Shown here one piece after another: positions 32,407-38,655 of a stretch of 39,264 nucleotides of DNA. The stretch's first letter is position 1; each line of letters begins with the position of its first letter. The notes under the pieces are model-generated. The model was not told where the DNA came from. It did not search any database and was given only the letters and a program-made list of their open reading frames with translations. Both the position numbers and the translations under genes were made by a program. Source of the DNA: a virus; the IMG/VR virus record IMGVR_UViG_3300048597_000647, positions 1-39,264 of that record. One strand, given 5' to 3'.

Positions 32407-33959
32407 GCCGCCCTCGCTTTCCGATACCGCTTCACCTCGCGGTCAATCAGCGCATAGGCGTTCTGATCGCACCCTTGAGGCACCGGCATGTCATACCAGC
32501 CGAACGGCAGCTTTCCGTTCGGGTAGATGTCTCGGAACACGCCATACGCCCACTTGCGGGCGTGGTCCTCGCCCTTGCGCGTCCGCTCTGCGGTGTAGGC
32601 CAGCGCGGCTGTCCAGACGACGCGCGGGTCCTTGAGGCAGTCCGCCCGCAGTCCCGGCCGCGCCTCCATCGCCTGCGCCAGGCTGAACTCGTGAAGCTCG
32701 CCCTCGACCGCGTGCACGCCCGAGCGCGCGGGCTTTTCCCAGCCACATGACATGCACGTGTTGCCGCGCAGCGCGCCCGAGCATTCCGGGCACACGACCT
32801 TCTTCCGCTCTTCGGTGTTGCGCTCCCGCGGCTTGCTGTCCCGCTTCTCCGCGTGGCTCAATTCGCCCGCGCCGTTTTCCCACACGTCGAACATGTCCAG
32901 CGCGAACCGCTCGATGTTCCCGGAGTGGCAGAGCCAGAGCTTCGTCGGCGTAGACGGGTGCGTCCGCATCACCCGCCCGATCTCCTGCATGTGGCTCGAC
33001 AGGCTCTTGCGATAAGGCCGGCACGAGATGCCCACCGCGACGTCCGGCACGTCGAAACCCTTGGTGAGCACCCCGCAAGACACCAGCCCGTGAATGAGGC
33101 TGTCAGGACGCCGAAACTCCGCGATCTTCTCCGCCCTCGCTGCGTCGTCACGGTCGAGGTAGCTGATCTGCTGAAAGTTGAAACCCGCCGCCGCGAACGC
33201 CGCGCAGAGCTCGCGCCCGTGCTCGACCGTGGGCGAAAAGACGATGGTCTTCGCAGGCCCGCCGAAGTGCTCGCGCGTCTTCGTGATCCACTCCGTCACC
33301 ACGTCGCCGATGATCTGGATGCCGGCGGCGGTCGCGCTGGCGTCGCTGAACTCGCCGTAGCTATTGAGGCCGAGCTCGGCATCCTCCGGCGAGCGGGCGA
33401 CATAGATCTTCGGCTCGACCAAGTGCCCGCCCTCGATCAGCTTCCGCGTCGGGATGACGTTCACCACGCCGCCCCACGTCTTCCCCATGCCAGCCGTGAA
33501 CGGCGTCGCCGTCAGGCCAATGCACACGGCCGACGGGTTCCTGTCCATGAACTCGAGCGTGGCCCGATACTGGCAATGCGCCTCGTCCACGATGATGAGC
33601 GACGGCTGACGCGGAAGCGACCGGCGGGCCAGCGTCTGCGCGCTGCACACCTGCACGTTCTCCCGCGGCGCCCATCGCGGATGATCGCCCTGCACCACCC
33701 CGTGCGCGATGCCGTATTCCTCAAAGACCGCGCTCGTCTGATCCACCAGCGCCACCCGATCCACGATGAAGAGCGTGTAGCTTCCCTTCTGCGCGGCCTC
33801 GTTCAGGATGTGGGCCGAGGTCAGCGTCTTTCCCGCGCCCGTCCCGGCGACGAGAAGCTGGCGCTTCTTGCCCGCGCGGATGCCCTCGCGCAGCGCCTCG
33901 ACTGCGGCGCGCTGGTAGTCGCGCAACTCAATGGCCTTGGGCGGGCGGAGGTTCAGCAT
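32403..33959 (-). CDS. SF2 DEAD/DEAH-box helicase
   Basis: The product is 518 residues from ATG 33959, overlapping the upstream stop. RDYQ motif at 13-16; Walker A GTGAGKT (39-45); DEAH (125-128); GLTATP motif III; C-terminal domain with TKGFDVPDVAVGISCRPYRKS and QEIGRVMR motif VI. After the helicase core a Cys4 element (CPEC...CMSC) and a C-terminal 100-residue domain follow. Probably unwinds DNA in phage replication or recombination; resembles the RAD25/UvrB-type phage helicases. Confidence 0.93.
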   Translation of the reverse strand: MLNLRPPKAIELRDYQRAAVEALREGIRAGKKRQLLVAGTGAGKTLTSAHILNEAAQKGSYTLFIVDRVALVDQTSAVFEEYGIAHGVVQGDHPRWAPRENVQVCSAQTLARRSLPRQPSLIIVDEAHCQYRATLEFMDRNPSAVCIGLTATPFTAGMGKTWGGVVNVIPTRKLIEGGHLVEPKIYVARSPEDAELGLNSYGEFSDASATAAGIQIIGDVVTEWITKTREHFGGPAKTIVFSPTVEHGRELCAAFAAAGFNFQQISYLDRDDAARAEKIAEFRRPDSLIHGLVSCGVLTKGFDVPDVAVGISCRPYRKSLSSHMQEIGRVMRTHPSTPTKLWLCHSGNIERFALDMFDVWENGAGELSHAEKRDSKPRERNTEERKKVVCPECSGALRGNTCMSCGWEKPARSGVHAVEGELHEFSLAQAMEARPGLRADCLKDPRVVWTAALAYTAERTRKGEDHARKWAYGVFRDIYPNGKLPFGWYDMPVPQGCDQNAYALIDREVKRYRKARAA

Positions 33960-34927
33960 CACTCTGCCGCCTCCATGAACATGTCCGGTGTGTCGCCTGC
34001 GATGCTCGCCACGCGGGCGGGGATCAGCGCGGCATACTCCGGGTTCAGCTCGCAGAGGATCGCGCGCCGCCCGTGCTTCACGGCCACGCCTGCAGTCGTG
34101 CCGCTGCCGCCGAAGGGGTCGAGCACGGTGCCGCCCTTCGGCGCTCCTGCGAGGATGCAGGGCTCGATCAGGTCGGGCGGAAAGGTGGCGAAGTGGCCGT
34201 CCTTGTAAGGCGAAGGGCTGACAGACCACACCGACCGCTTGCGGCGCGTCTCGCGCACCACGATCTCGCGATCGACACCGGGCCGCTTACGGGCCGCGTT
34301 GGGGTCGGCATCGGCCAAGTCGCGGAACGCCTTCCCGGCCTTGCGCTTGAGGCCAGGATAGGCGGACGGCTCTTCAATAGCGAGGTAGTCGTAGTAGTAG
34401 ACCGGCGACTTGGCGAAGAGGTAGATCATCTCGTGCGCCGACACGGTTCGGTCCTTGACCGGGTGCGGTGTTGGCCTTGGTTTGTGCCAGACGATCTCGT
34501 CGCGGAGCCACCATCCGTCGGCTTGAAGCGCCAGCGCCGTGCGCGCGGGGATCATCATCCGGTCTTTGCGCTTCAAGCCCTGCGGAGGCGGCGCCCACTT
34601 CCCGCCGCGCGGCCCCGTCGTGTCTGCGCCAGCCGAGGCCCACCTCTCGCCTTGCGCTCCGCCGCCGCTCTTTCCGGTCCCGGCGTAGCTATCCCCAAGG
34701 TTCAGCCACAGCGTCCCGTCTTCGCGCAGCACCCGCCGCACTTCGCGGAACACCTCCACCAGCTTCGCCACGAAGGCGTCCGGCGTCTCCTCCAATCCGA
34801 TCTGCCCCTCGTGCCCGTAGTCGCGCAGCCCGAAGTAGGGCGGCGAGGTCACGCAGGTGTGGGCCGATCCGGCGGGCAGGCCGCGCATCTGTTCAATGCA
34901 GTCGCCGAGGAGGACGGTGTACCTCAC
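33959..34927 (-). CDS. DNA N4-cytosine/N6-adenine methyltransferase
   Basis: The product is 322 residues from GTG 34927, overlapping the upstream stop (GTGA). Motif IV TSPPYFGLRDYG (27-38) comes first and the SAM-binding FGGSG motif, DPFGGSGTT (270-278), last, the order of class beta enzymes. The region between contains a variable target part. SPPY enzymes include N4-cytosine and N6-adenine methylases; which one cannot be told here. Likely an anti-restriction function with the C5 enzyme. Confidence 0.92.
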   Translation of the reverse strand: MRYTVLLGDCIEQMRGLPAGSAHTCVTSPPYFGLRDYGHEGQIGLEETPDAFVAKLVEVFREVRRVLREDGTLWLNLGDSYAGTGKSGGGAQGERWASAGADTTGPRGGKWAPPPQGLKRKDRMMIPARTALALQADGWWLRDEIVWHKPRPTPHPVKDRTVSAHEMIYLFAKSPVYYYDYLAIEEPSAYPGLKRKAGKAFRDLADADPNAARKRPGVDREIVVRETRRKRSVWSVSPSPYKDGHFATFPPDLIEPCILAGAPKGGTVLDPFGGSGTTAGVAVKHGRRAILCELNPEYAALIPARVASIAGDTPDMFMEAAE

Positions 34928-35178
34928 CCCATAACCTCCCGATACGCTTCCCGCTCTGCCGTGGCCCGGTCCTGCCCGCCGTCGAACTCGCGGATCGCCG
35001 CCCGCTCCCCCCACGCATCCGCCTCGGGCCAGACCTCGCGCAAGAGCGCCGCCTTCCGCCGGGAATCGCGCAGCCATGCCAGCGCGTCGTCCGACAGCCG
35101 TCCGCGACGCAGCGTCAGCCGCCATTCATCGCGAATGACCTCGCCGCCGTGGGCGCGGATGCGGGCGAGGATGCTCAC
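34924..35178 (-). CDS. Small helical protein with TubC-like docking pattern
   Basis: The product is 84 residues, overlapping both neighbours (ATGA upstream, GTGA downstream). It reads SILARIRAHGGEVIRDEWRLTL ... GRLSDDALAWLRDSRRKAALL, a pattern like the TubC N-terminal docking domain found in small phage proteins, followed by AAIREFDGGQDRATAEREAY, which is common in phage early genes. It may link partner enzymes of the replication cluster; this is inference. Confidence 0.6.
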   Translation of the reverse strand: MSILARIRAHGGEVIRDEWRLTLRRGRLSDDALAWLRDSRRKAALLREVWPEADAWGERAAIREFDGGQDRATAEREAYREVMG

Positions 35179-36206
35179 GACAGCCTGATCTCCTGCCCCT
35201 CAAGCTTCTCGCGCAGGCCCTTCGCCTCGTCCTGCGCCTTGCGCGCGGCGACAGTCTTCACCCGCGCCGCCTCGTTCGCGCGGAACATCTGCGAGCGAAG
35301 GTGCTCGATCTCGCGGGACTGCCGCGCGATGACGGCGTTCTTGTCGTCGGACTCGAGGTCCTTGATCTTCGCCTTCAGGTCAGCGATTTGCCCCGTCTGC
35401 TTCTTCACGCGGGCGCGCAGTTCGGCGCACTCCTCGCGCAGGCCCTCGACCTCGTCCTCCAGCGCCTCGCGCGTCAGCTTGCGCAGTTCGGCGCGGACCT
35501 TCGACAGCGGGGCAGGTGCCGGGCTTTCACCGGCTGCGACGGGTGTCTGCTCTCCCGCCTCTGGCGCCTGCTCGTCGGCGCGCGTCACGTCCGCATCCGC
35601 CTGCGGCTGCCTACTCCCCTGGCTCCCGTCGCCCGCAATGTCCGGGTCGGCGGTAGTCGCGCCTTGGGTTTCGCTTGGGATGCTGTCCGGCTTCGTCTTG
35701 CCGATGTTCGATGTGTCAACGGTGTAGGTCGTGCCGCCGCGCTCGACCTTCCGTTCGGCGCTCATCTGCAAACCGTTTGCAGATGCGCCGTCTCGCACCT
35801 TGGCGACGAACACGTCCGAGACCCCGCAGCGGCGCGCGATCTCGCGGTTCGACCACTGGCCCCATTCCTCGTCCTCGATGAGGGTCATCACGGCGCGGCG
35901 CTTGTCGTCGTTCGTGCGGCGCAGGCCGTGGGCGGCGTTCGCGGCGCAGGAGTGCAGGATCGCCTTCCGCCGGTCGCCCTGCCGGATCTCTGCCGGAACC
36001 TCCGTGCGGCCGACGCGCTGCCACGCGGCCAGCCGGTGGAACCCGTCCGCGAGCCAGTAGTCTTTGCCGTCGAAGTAGACCGTGATCGGCGGGAAGACCG
36101 TGTTCGGGTCCTCCATCGCCTCGGAATACTCCGCGACGGTCTGTTCGTTGATGGCGGCGCGCGACTGCGTTCCGCCGTCGATGCGGACCTTCGATACCTC
36201 GATCAC
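35175..36206 (-). CDS. ParB/sulfiredoxin-fold DNA-binding protein with coiled-coil tail
   Basis: The product is 343 residues from GTG 36206, overlapping the RusA stop as GTGA. The N-terminus has the ParB-type segment (QSRAAINEQTVAEYSEAM, then YWLADGFHRLAAWQRVG), followed by a helix-turn-helix (WSNREIARRCGVSDVFVAKVR, about residues 120-140). A linker rich in Ala/Pro/Gln leads to a charged coiled coil (residues about 240-340). Phage proteins of this kind are nucleases or DNA-binding regulators. No partition ParA gene is present, so plasmid-type segregation is unlikely. Confidence 0.8.
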   Translation of the reverse strand: MIEVSKVRIDGGTQSRAAINEQTVAEYSEAMEDPNTVFPPITVYFDGKDYWLADGFHRLAAWQRVGRTEVPAEIRQGDRRKAILHSCAANAAHGLRRTNDDKRRAVMTLIEDEEWGQWSNREIARRCGVSDVFVAKVRDGASANGLQMSAERKVERGGTTYTVDTSNIGKTKPDSIPSETQGATTADPDIAGDGSQGSRQPQADADVTRADEQAPEAGEQTPVAAGESPAPAPLSKVRAELRKLTREALEDEVEGLREECAELRARVKKQTGQIADLKAKIKDLESDDKNAVIARQSREIEHLRSQMFRANEAARVKTVAARKAQDEAKGLREKLEGQEIRLS

Positions 36207-36718
36207 TTGATGCTCCCTGTCACCATTCCACGGGCAGCGTCGGAGATGTGCTGCCATGTGTTGGCGTTTCCGACGTTCAGACGTTCGGCGAGAAACCGGA
36301 CCTCTTCGGCGTGCGCGACCGGTCCGACCGGGACGCTCCTCGCGTGCACGACGCATGTCCCTGACGGCACATCCGCGCAGCGCATGTAGGTCCCGCCGAT
36401 CAGCCACTGATCGTCAGGCGTTGCGCCCATCGTGTGCAGGAGGTCGTGCAGCGCCTTTAAGCGGTTGTCGCTGTCGCCGATGTGGTTCAGCGGCAGGCGG
36501 ACGTCGGTCCAATACCAGCAGTTGGCCTTCAGCGGGGTGAACCGACCGGCGGCGCGTTCTTCGTTGATGCGCCACCCGGCCTCATCGTGCCACGCTGCAT
36601 AGACCGGCGCGCGACGGCGTGCCTTGCCCATGCCGACGTAAAGACCATTCACCGACGGCGGCATGGGAAGAGACAGTGTGAACGCCAGCGGCGCGATGCG
36701 GACGGTGACGGACGTCAT
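36203..36718 (-). CDS. RusA-type Holliday junction resolvase
   Basis: The product is 171 residues. Family signs: SLPMPPSVNGLYVGMGKARRR near the N-terminus and the catalytic acidic cluster DSDNRLKALHDLLHTMGATPDDQWLIGG, with aspartates at the usual spacing. RusA cuts recombination or replication junctions before packaging. A Cys pair is present later in the protein. It overlaps the ParB-like and the upstream small gene. Confidence 0.9.
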   Translation of the reverse strand: MTSVTVRIAPLAFTLSLPMPPSVNGLYVGMGKARRRAPVYAAWHDEAGWRINEERAAGRFTPLKANCWYWTDVRLPLNHIGDSDNRLKALHDLLHTMGATPDDQWLIGGTYMRCADVPSGTCVVHARSVPVGPVAHAEEVRFLAERLNVGNANTWQHISDAARGMVTGSIK

Positions 36719-36936
36719 TCGGCGGCCACCGGTGCCGTCACCGGCTCACGAGCTAGGAACTCAAGCCAGCCGTCGCGCTGCGTCCAGACCTGGGCCTGAC
36801 GGGTCAGCTTCATCAGGTCGTCGGCGCTCTCCGAATAGCCGTTGGTGCGGAGTAGCGTGCAGGCGGTAAGGAGATGCGCGTGCGCCTCCTCAATCTGCAC
36901 CGCGACAGCCTTTAGACATGCAGGGTTCTGCGTCAC
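36715..36936 (-). CDS. Small helical protein
   Basis: The product is 73 residues from GTG 36936, with a GGGGGGTGGC stretch just ahead. The frame is open upstream to 37173 but that part is Ser/Arg-rich filler. Two helices are visible: AVAVQIEEAHAHLLTACTLLRTNG and SADDLMKLTRQAQVWTQ. It ends in a four-base overlap with the RusA start. Function unknown; its position in the replication cluster is the only clue. Confidence 0.5.
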   Translation of the reverse strand: MTQNPACLKAVAVQIEEAHAHLLTACTLLRTNGYSESADDLMKLTRQAQVWTQRDGWLEFLAREPVTAPVAAE

Positions 36937-37030
36937 GCCACCCCCCCGAAAAAGCCCGGACGGGACGCGCCCGCCCGGGAAGTCAGCGAGGATGCGGCGA
37001 GACCCCGCGCCGCTCGGGATGCCGTGACGG

Positions 37031-37552
37031 TCATTGCGCGCTGCCCCGCAGCTCTGCGGGCACGTCCATTGCCCAGCCCTGTCCCCAGCGCGTGACGATC
37101 TGAACACCAGCGGGGAGCCGGGGGCGGACGCGGCAGATGAAGACGTCGATAATCTTGTCCATCGGGAACTCATCGGCAGACCGATCGTAGTAGAGCGCCG
37201 ACATGAGATGCTGCCGCGTCATGAGCTTGCCGTCGGCGTCGTAGAGCGCCCGCACCAAGCGGCGCTCGCAGATGCGCCAGCGCGCCCATCCGTCAACTGG
37301 ATGCTGATGACCGCCCATCACATCGAGGAGGTTCTCAACAACTCCGAGCAGATACTCCACAGCGTCACGCGGCGGCATCGCTTCTGCCCGGCGCCGAACG
37401 TCAACCTCGCGGTGAGGCGTCGCGCGAAGCCCCCGGCGAAGCAACCGGGATCGGACAGCATCCGGCGTCAGCCCGACCTCGTCCCCGATCATGGCGAGCG
37501 AAAGTCCCTGCGCGGCCAAGCCCTCGACGGTTGCCTGCACTTCGTCCTTCAT
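37031..37552 (-). CDS. Winged-helix regulator (PhoB/CtrA-type C-terminus)
   Basis: The product is 173 residues. N-terminal helix-turn-helix (GLSLAMIGDEVGLTPDAVRSRLLRRGLR, about 16-43) and a C-terminal domain reading LVRALYDADGKLMTRQHLMSALY ... KIIDVFICRVRPRL ... VTRWGQGWAMD, the signature of OmpR/PhoB-type DNA-binding domains without a receiver. It lies after a terminator in the early operon and may regulate it or recognise the origin. It is common in alphaproteobacterial phages. Confidence 0.75.
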   Translation of the reverse strand: MKDEVQATVEGLAAQGLSLAMIGDEVGLTPDAVRSRLLRRGLRATPHREVDVRRRAEAMPPRDAVEYLLGVVENLLDVMGGHQHPVDGWARWRICERRLVRALYDADGKLMTRQHLMSALYYDRSADEFPMDKIIDVFICRVRPRLPAGVQIVTRWGQGWAMDVPAELRGSAQ

Positions 37553-37647
37553 GCGGCACCCATAGATTGAACACGGCGGCGGCCCGTGGCCCCGGCTGGA
37601 TCGAGCCGCCGCCGATCAGCGCGGGGGAGGAGGACCGCGCGCCGATG

Positions 37648-37678
37648 AGAAGAAGAAAGCCCGGCCCGAAGGCCGAGC
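37648..37678 (-). terminator. Intrinsic terminator-like hairpin after the Cro-like gene
   Basis: Read on the minus strand: GCTCGGCC, loop TTCG, GGCCGGGC, then TTTCTTCTTCTC. The 8-bp stem has one G-U pair and the loop is the very stable C(UUCG)G type. It lies between the Cro-like gene stop (37743) and the winged-helix gene start (37552). Confidence 0.7.
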
Positions 37679-37742
37679 AGTTGCCAGTGCGAGGCAGTGT
37701 TGACAGGCGTTGCGCTGGGGGAGGAAACCGACAGGTGGGCGC

Positions 37743-38024
37743 TCACTTCGCGTCCCCACCTTGACAAACGCCCACGTTATCCACATTCTGTGAATTTGTC
37801 GGTGGGTGCTTCATCTTGAAGAGTTCAGGAGGGCAAGCGATGCCCCGTTCAACGCAGACGGCTTCGACCGCCAAGAACCACGAGGACGGGAACCATCCTC
37901 GAACGACTGCGTTAGAGACTGCCGTGAGGCCAACGCCAGCCGCCTCCGCAATCTCGCGGCGGCCAACGGCGTCCGCGAAGACGACAGCAGGGGTGACGGG
38001 CTTGATTGGTGCTGATGCGTTCAT
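37743..38024 (-). CDS. Cro-like HTH regulator
   Basis: The product is 93 residues from ATG 38024; upstream extension would cross the operators. FADAVGRREIAEAAGVGLTAVSNAVVRGWFPSSW holds a helix-turn-helix of the Cro/YdaS sort (about residues 18-50). It is divergent from the repressor across 106 bases containing two operator-like dyads. The -10 box lies only 8 bases ahead of the start, so the mRNA may be leaderless. It likely opposes the repressor, as Cro does. Confidence 0.7.
   Translation of the reverse strand: MNASAPIKPVTPAVVFADAVGRREIAEAAGVGLTAVSNAVVRGWFPSSWFLAVEAVCVERGIACPPELFKMKHPPTNSQNVDNVGVCQGGDAK
37761..37789 (+). promoter_or_regulatory. Possible antisense promoter toward the repressor
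   Basis: Consensus -35 TTGACA (37761-37766) with a 17-base spacer to CATTCT, overlapped by O1. It points rightward through the Cro-like gene in antisense into the repressor gene, the layout of lambda PRE. The -10 is poor. Confidence 0.35.
37780..37794. promoter_or_regulatory. Operator-like dyad O1
   Basis: TCCACATTCTGTGAA, an imperfect match to the dyad TCCACAATTTGTGGA. It lies in the 3' part of the Cro-like gene and overlaps the -10 zone of the TTGACA promoter at 37761. Confidence 0.5.
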
Positions 38025-38032
38025 AATCCCGC

Positions 38033-38060
38033 AGTATCCACAATTTGTGGACGGATGCAA
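38033..38060 (-). promoter_or_regulatory. Leftward early promoter candidate (Cro-like gene)
   Basis: Minus strand: TTGCAT (38060-38055), 16-base spacer containing O2, GATACT (38038-38033). The start point would be close to the ATG at 38024. Boxes match consensus only partly; operator placement supports the call. Confidence 0.5.
38037..38051. promoter_or_regulatory. Operator-like dyad O2 (perfect palindrome)
   Basis: TCCACAATTTGTGGA, a perfect 15-bp inverted repeat about a central T. It lies between the -35 and -10 of the leftward promoter for the Cro-like gene. Confidence 0.8.
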
Positions 38061-38061
38061 G

Positions 38062-38076
38062 ACCACAATTCGTGGC
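38062..38076. promoter_or_regulatory. Operator-like dyad O3
   Basis: ACCACAATTCGTGGC, an imperfect copy 25 bp centre-to-centre from O2 in the repressor/Cro-like intergenic space. Confidence 0.7.
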
Positions 38077-38130
38077 TTGGTAACACCTGACATTTTCGTC
38101 AATGCTCCCGACGCAAGGGAGCTAGTGTTC

Positions 38131-38373
38131 ATGTATGAAGAGATAGGCCGGCGCCTGAAGCGCATCCGCGAGCACTACTCAGACCTCAACCAGAAGGCAT
38201 GGGCCGAGAAACACGGATTCAACGTCACCCAGTACAACAACTGGGAGAAGGGTGTCCGCCGCATCCCAGTCGAGGCAGCGGAAAAGCTGTGTGATACCTA
38301 CGGGCTAACTTTGGATTTCATATACAGAGACAGGCGCGACGGGTTGTCCGAAACCTCGCGGAAGATGTTCTGA
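38131..38373 (+). CDS. Short CI-like repressor
   Basis: The product is 80 residues from ATG 38131, with AAGGGAG 9 bases upstream; the frame is open farther upstream on the antisense of the Cro-like gene. HTH_3 pattern: IGRRLKRIREHYSDLNQKAWAEKHGFNVTQYNNWEKGVRRIPVEAAEKLCD (about residues 5-60), followed by only about 20 more residues. There is no self-cleavage domain, so induction would not follow the RecA route of lambda CI. Confidence 0.8.
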   Translation: MYEEIGRRLKRIREHYSDLNQKAWAEKHGFNVTQYNNWEKGVRRIPVEAAEKLCDTYGLTLDFIYRDRRDGLSETSRKMF

Positions 38374-38471
38374 TCTGCACGCCCTATCGCGCGCACCACA
38401 TCGTCCAGGCTGTGCCCCGTCTCGTCGGCAAGCTGGATCATCCGATCTAGCCGCCTGTCTACTTCCTTCAT
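38298..38471 (-). CDS. Small antisense ORF at the repressor 3' end
   Basis: The product is 57 residues from ATG 38471, preceded by GGGGGAAG. KEVDRRLDRMIQLADETGHSLDDVVRAIGRADQ reads like a helical protein; the remaining part is antisense to the last 76 bases of the repressor gene. It fills most of the gap between repressor and rightward promoter. Function unknown and reality uncertain. Confidence 0.35.
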   Translation of the reverse strand: MKEVDRRLDRMIQLADETGHSLDDVVRAIGRADQNIFREVSDNPSRLSLYMKSKVSP

Positions 38472-38562
38472 CGTCTTCCCCCAGTTGAGTCGGCGCAGCA
38501 CAGGCATACCCTAGCAGGCGTTATGCGTTCTTGGCATTGTTCTATGTCATCCCGCAAGGAAA

Positions 38563-38577
38563 TCCACTTTTTGTGAA
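38563..38577. promoter_or_regulatory. Operator-like dyad O4
   Basis: TCCACTTTTTGTGAA, just upstream of the -35 box of the rightward promoter at 38585. Confidence 0.65.
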
Positions 38578-38584
38578 ACCGCGC

Positions 38585-38613
38585 TTGACGATTCCACCAT
38601 TTGTGGATTATCG
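38585..38613 (+). promoter_or_regulatory. Rightward early promoter candidate
   Basis: TTGACG (38585-38590), 17-base spacer that contains O5, then TTATCG (38608-38613), or GATTAT two bases earlier. It leads into the GTG start at 38656. Confidence 0.6.
38593..38607. promoter_or_regulatory. Operator-like dyad O5
   Basis: TCCACCATTTGTGGA, in the spacer of the rightward promoter, 30 bp centre-to-centre from O4. Confidence 0.75.
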
Positions 38614-38655
38614 TCCTCCTCACACATCGCGGCCATGCCGCAGAGGAGAGACACC

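Noticed and set aside
32853-34208. 451-codon plus-strand ORF
   Set aside because: Antisense of the helicase and methyltransferase genes; composition of a shadow frame.
35175-36206. Plasmid partition (ParB) function
   Set aside because: No ParA gene or parS-like iterons; ParB-fold proteins in phage replication clusters are usually nucleases or regulators.
37549-37767. 72-codon minus-strand ORF between the Cro-like and winged-helix genes
   Set aside because: It runs through the terminator hairpin and has no recognisable pattern; Arg/Ser-rich filler more likely.
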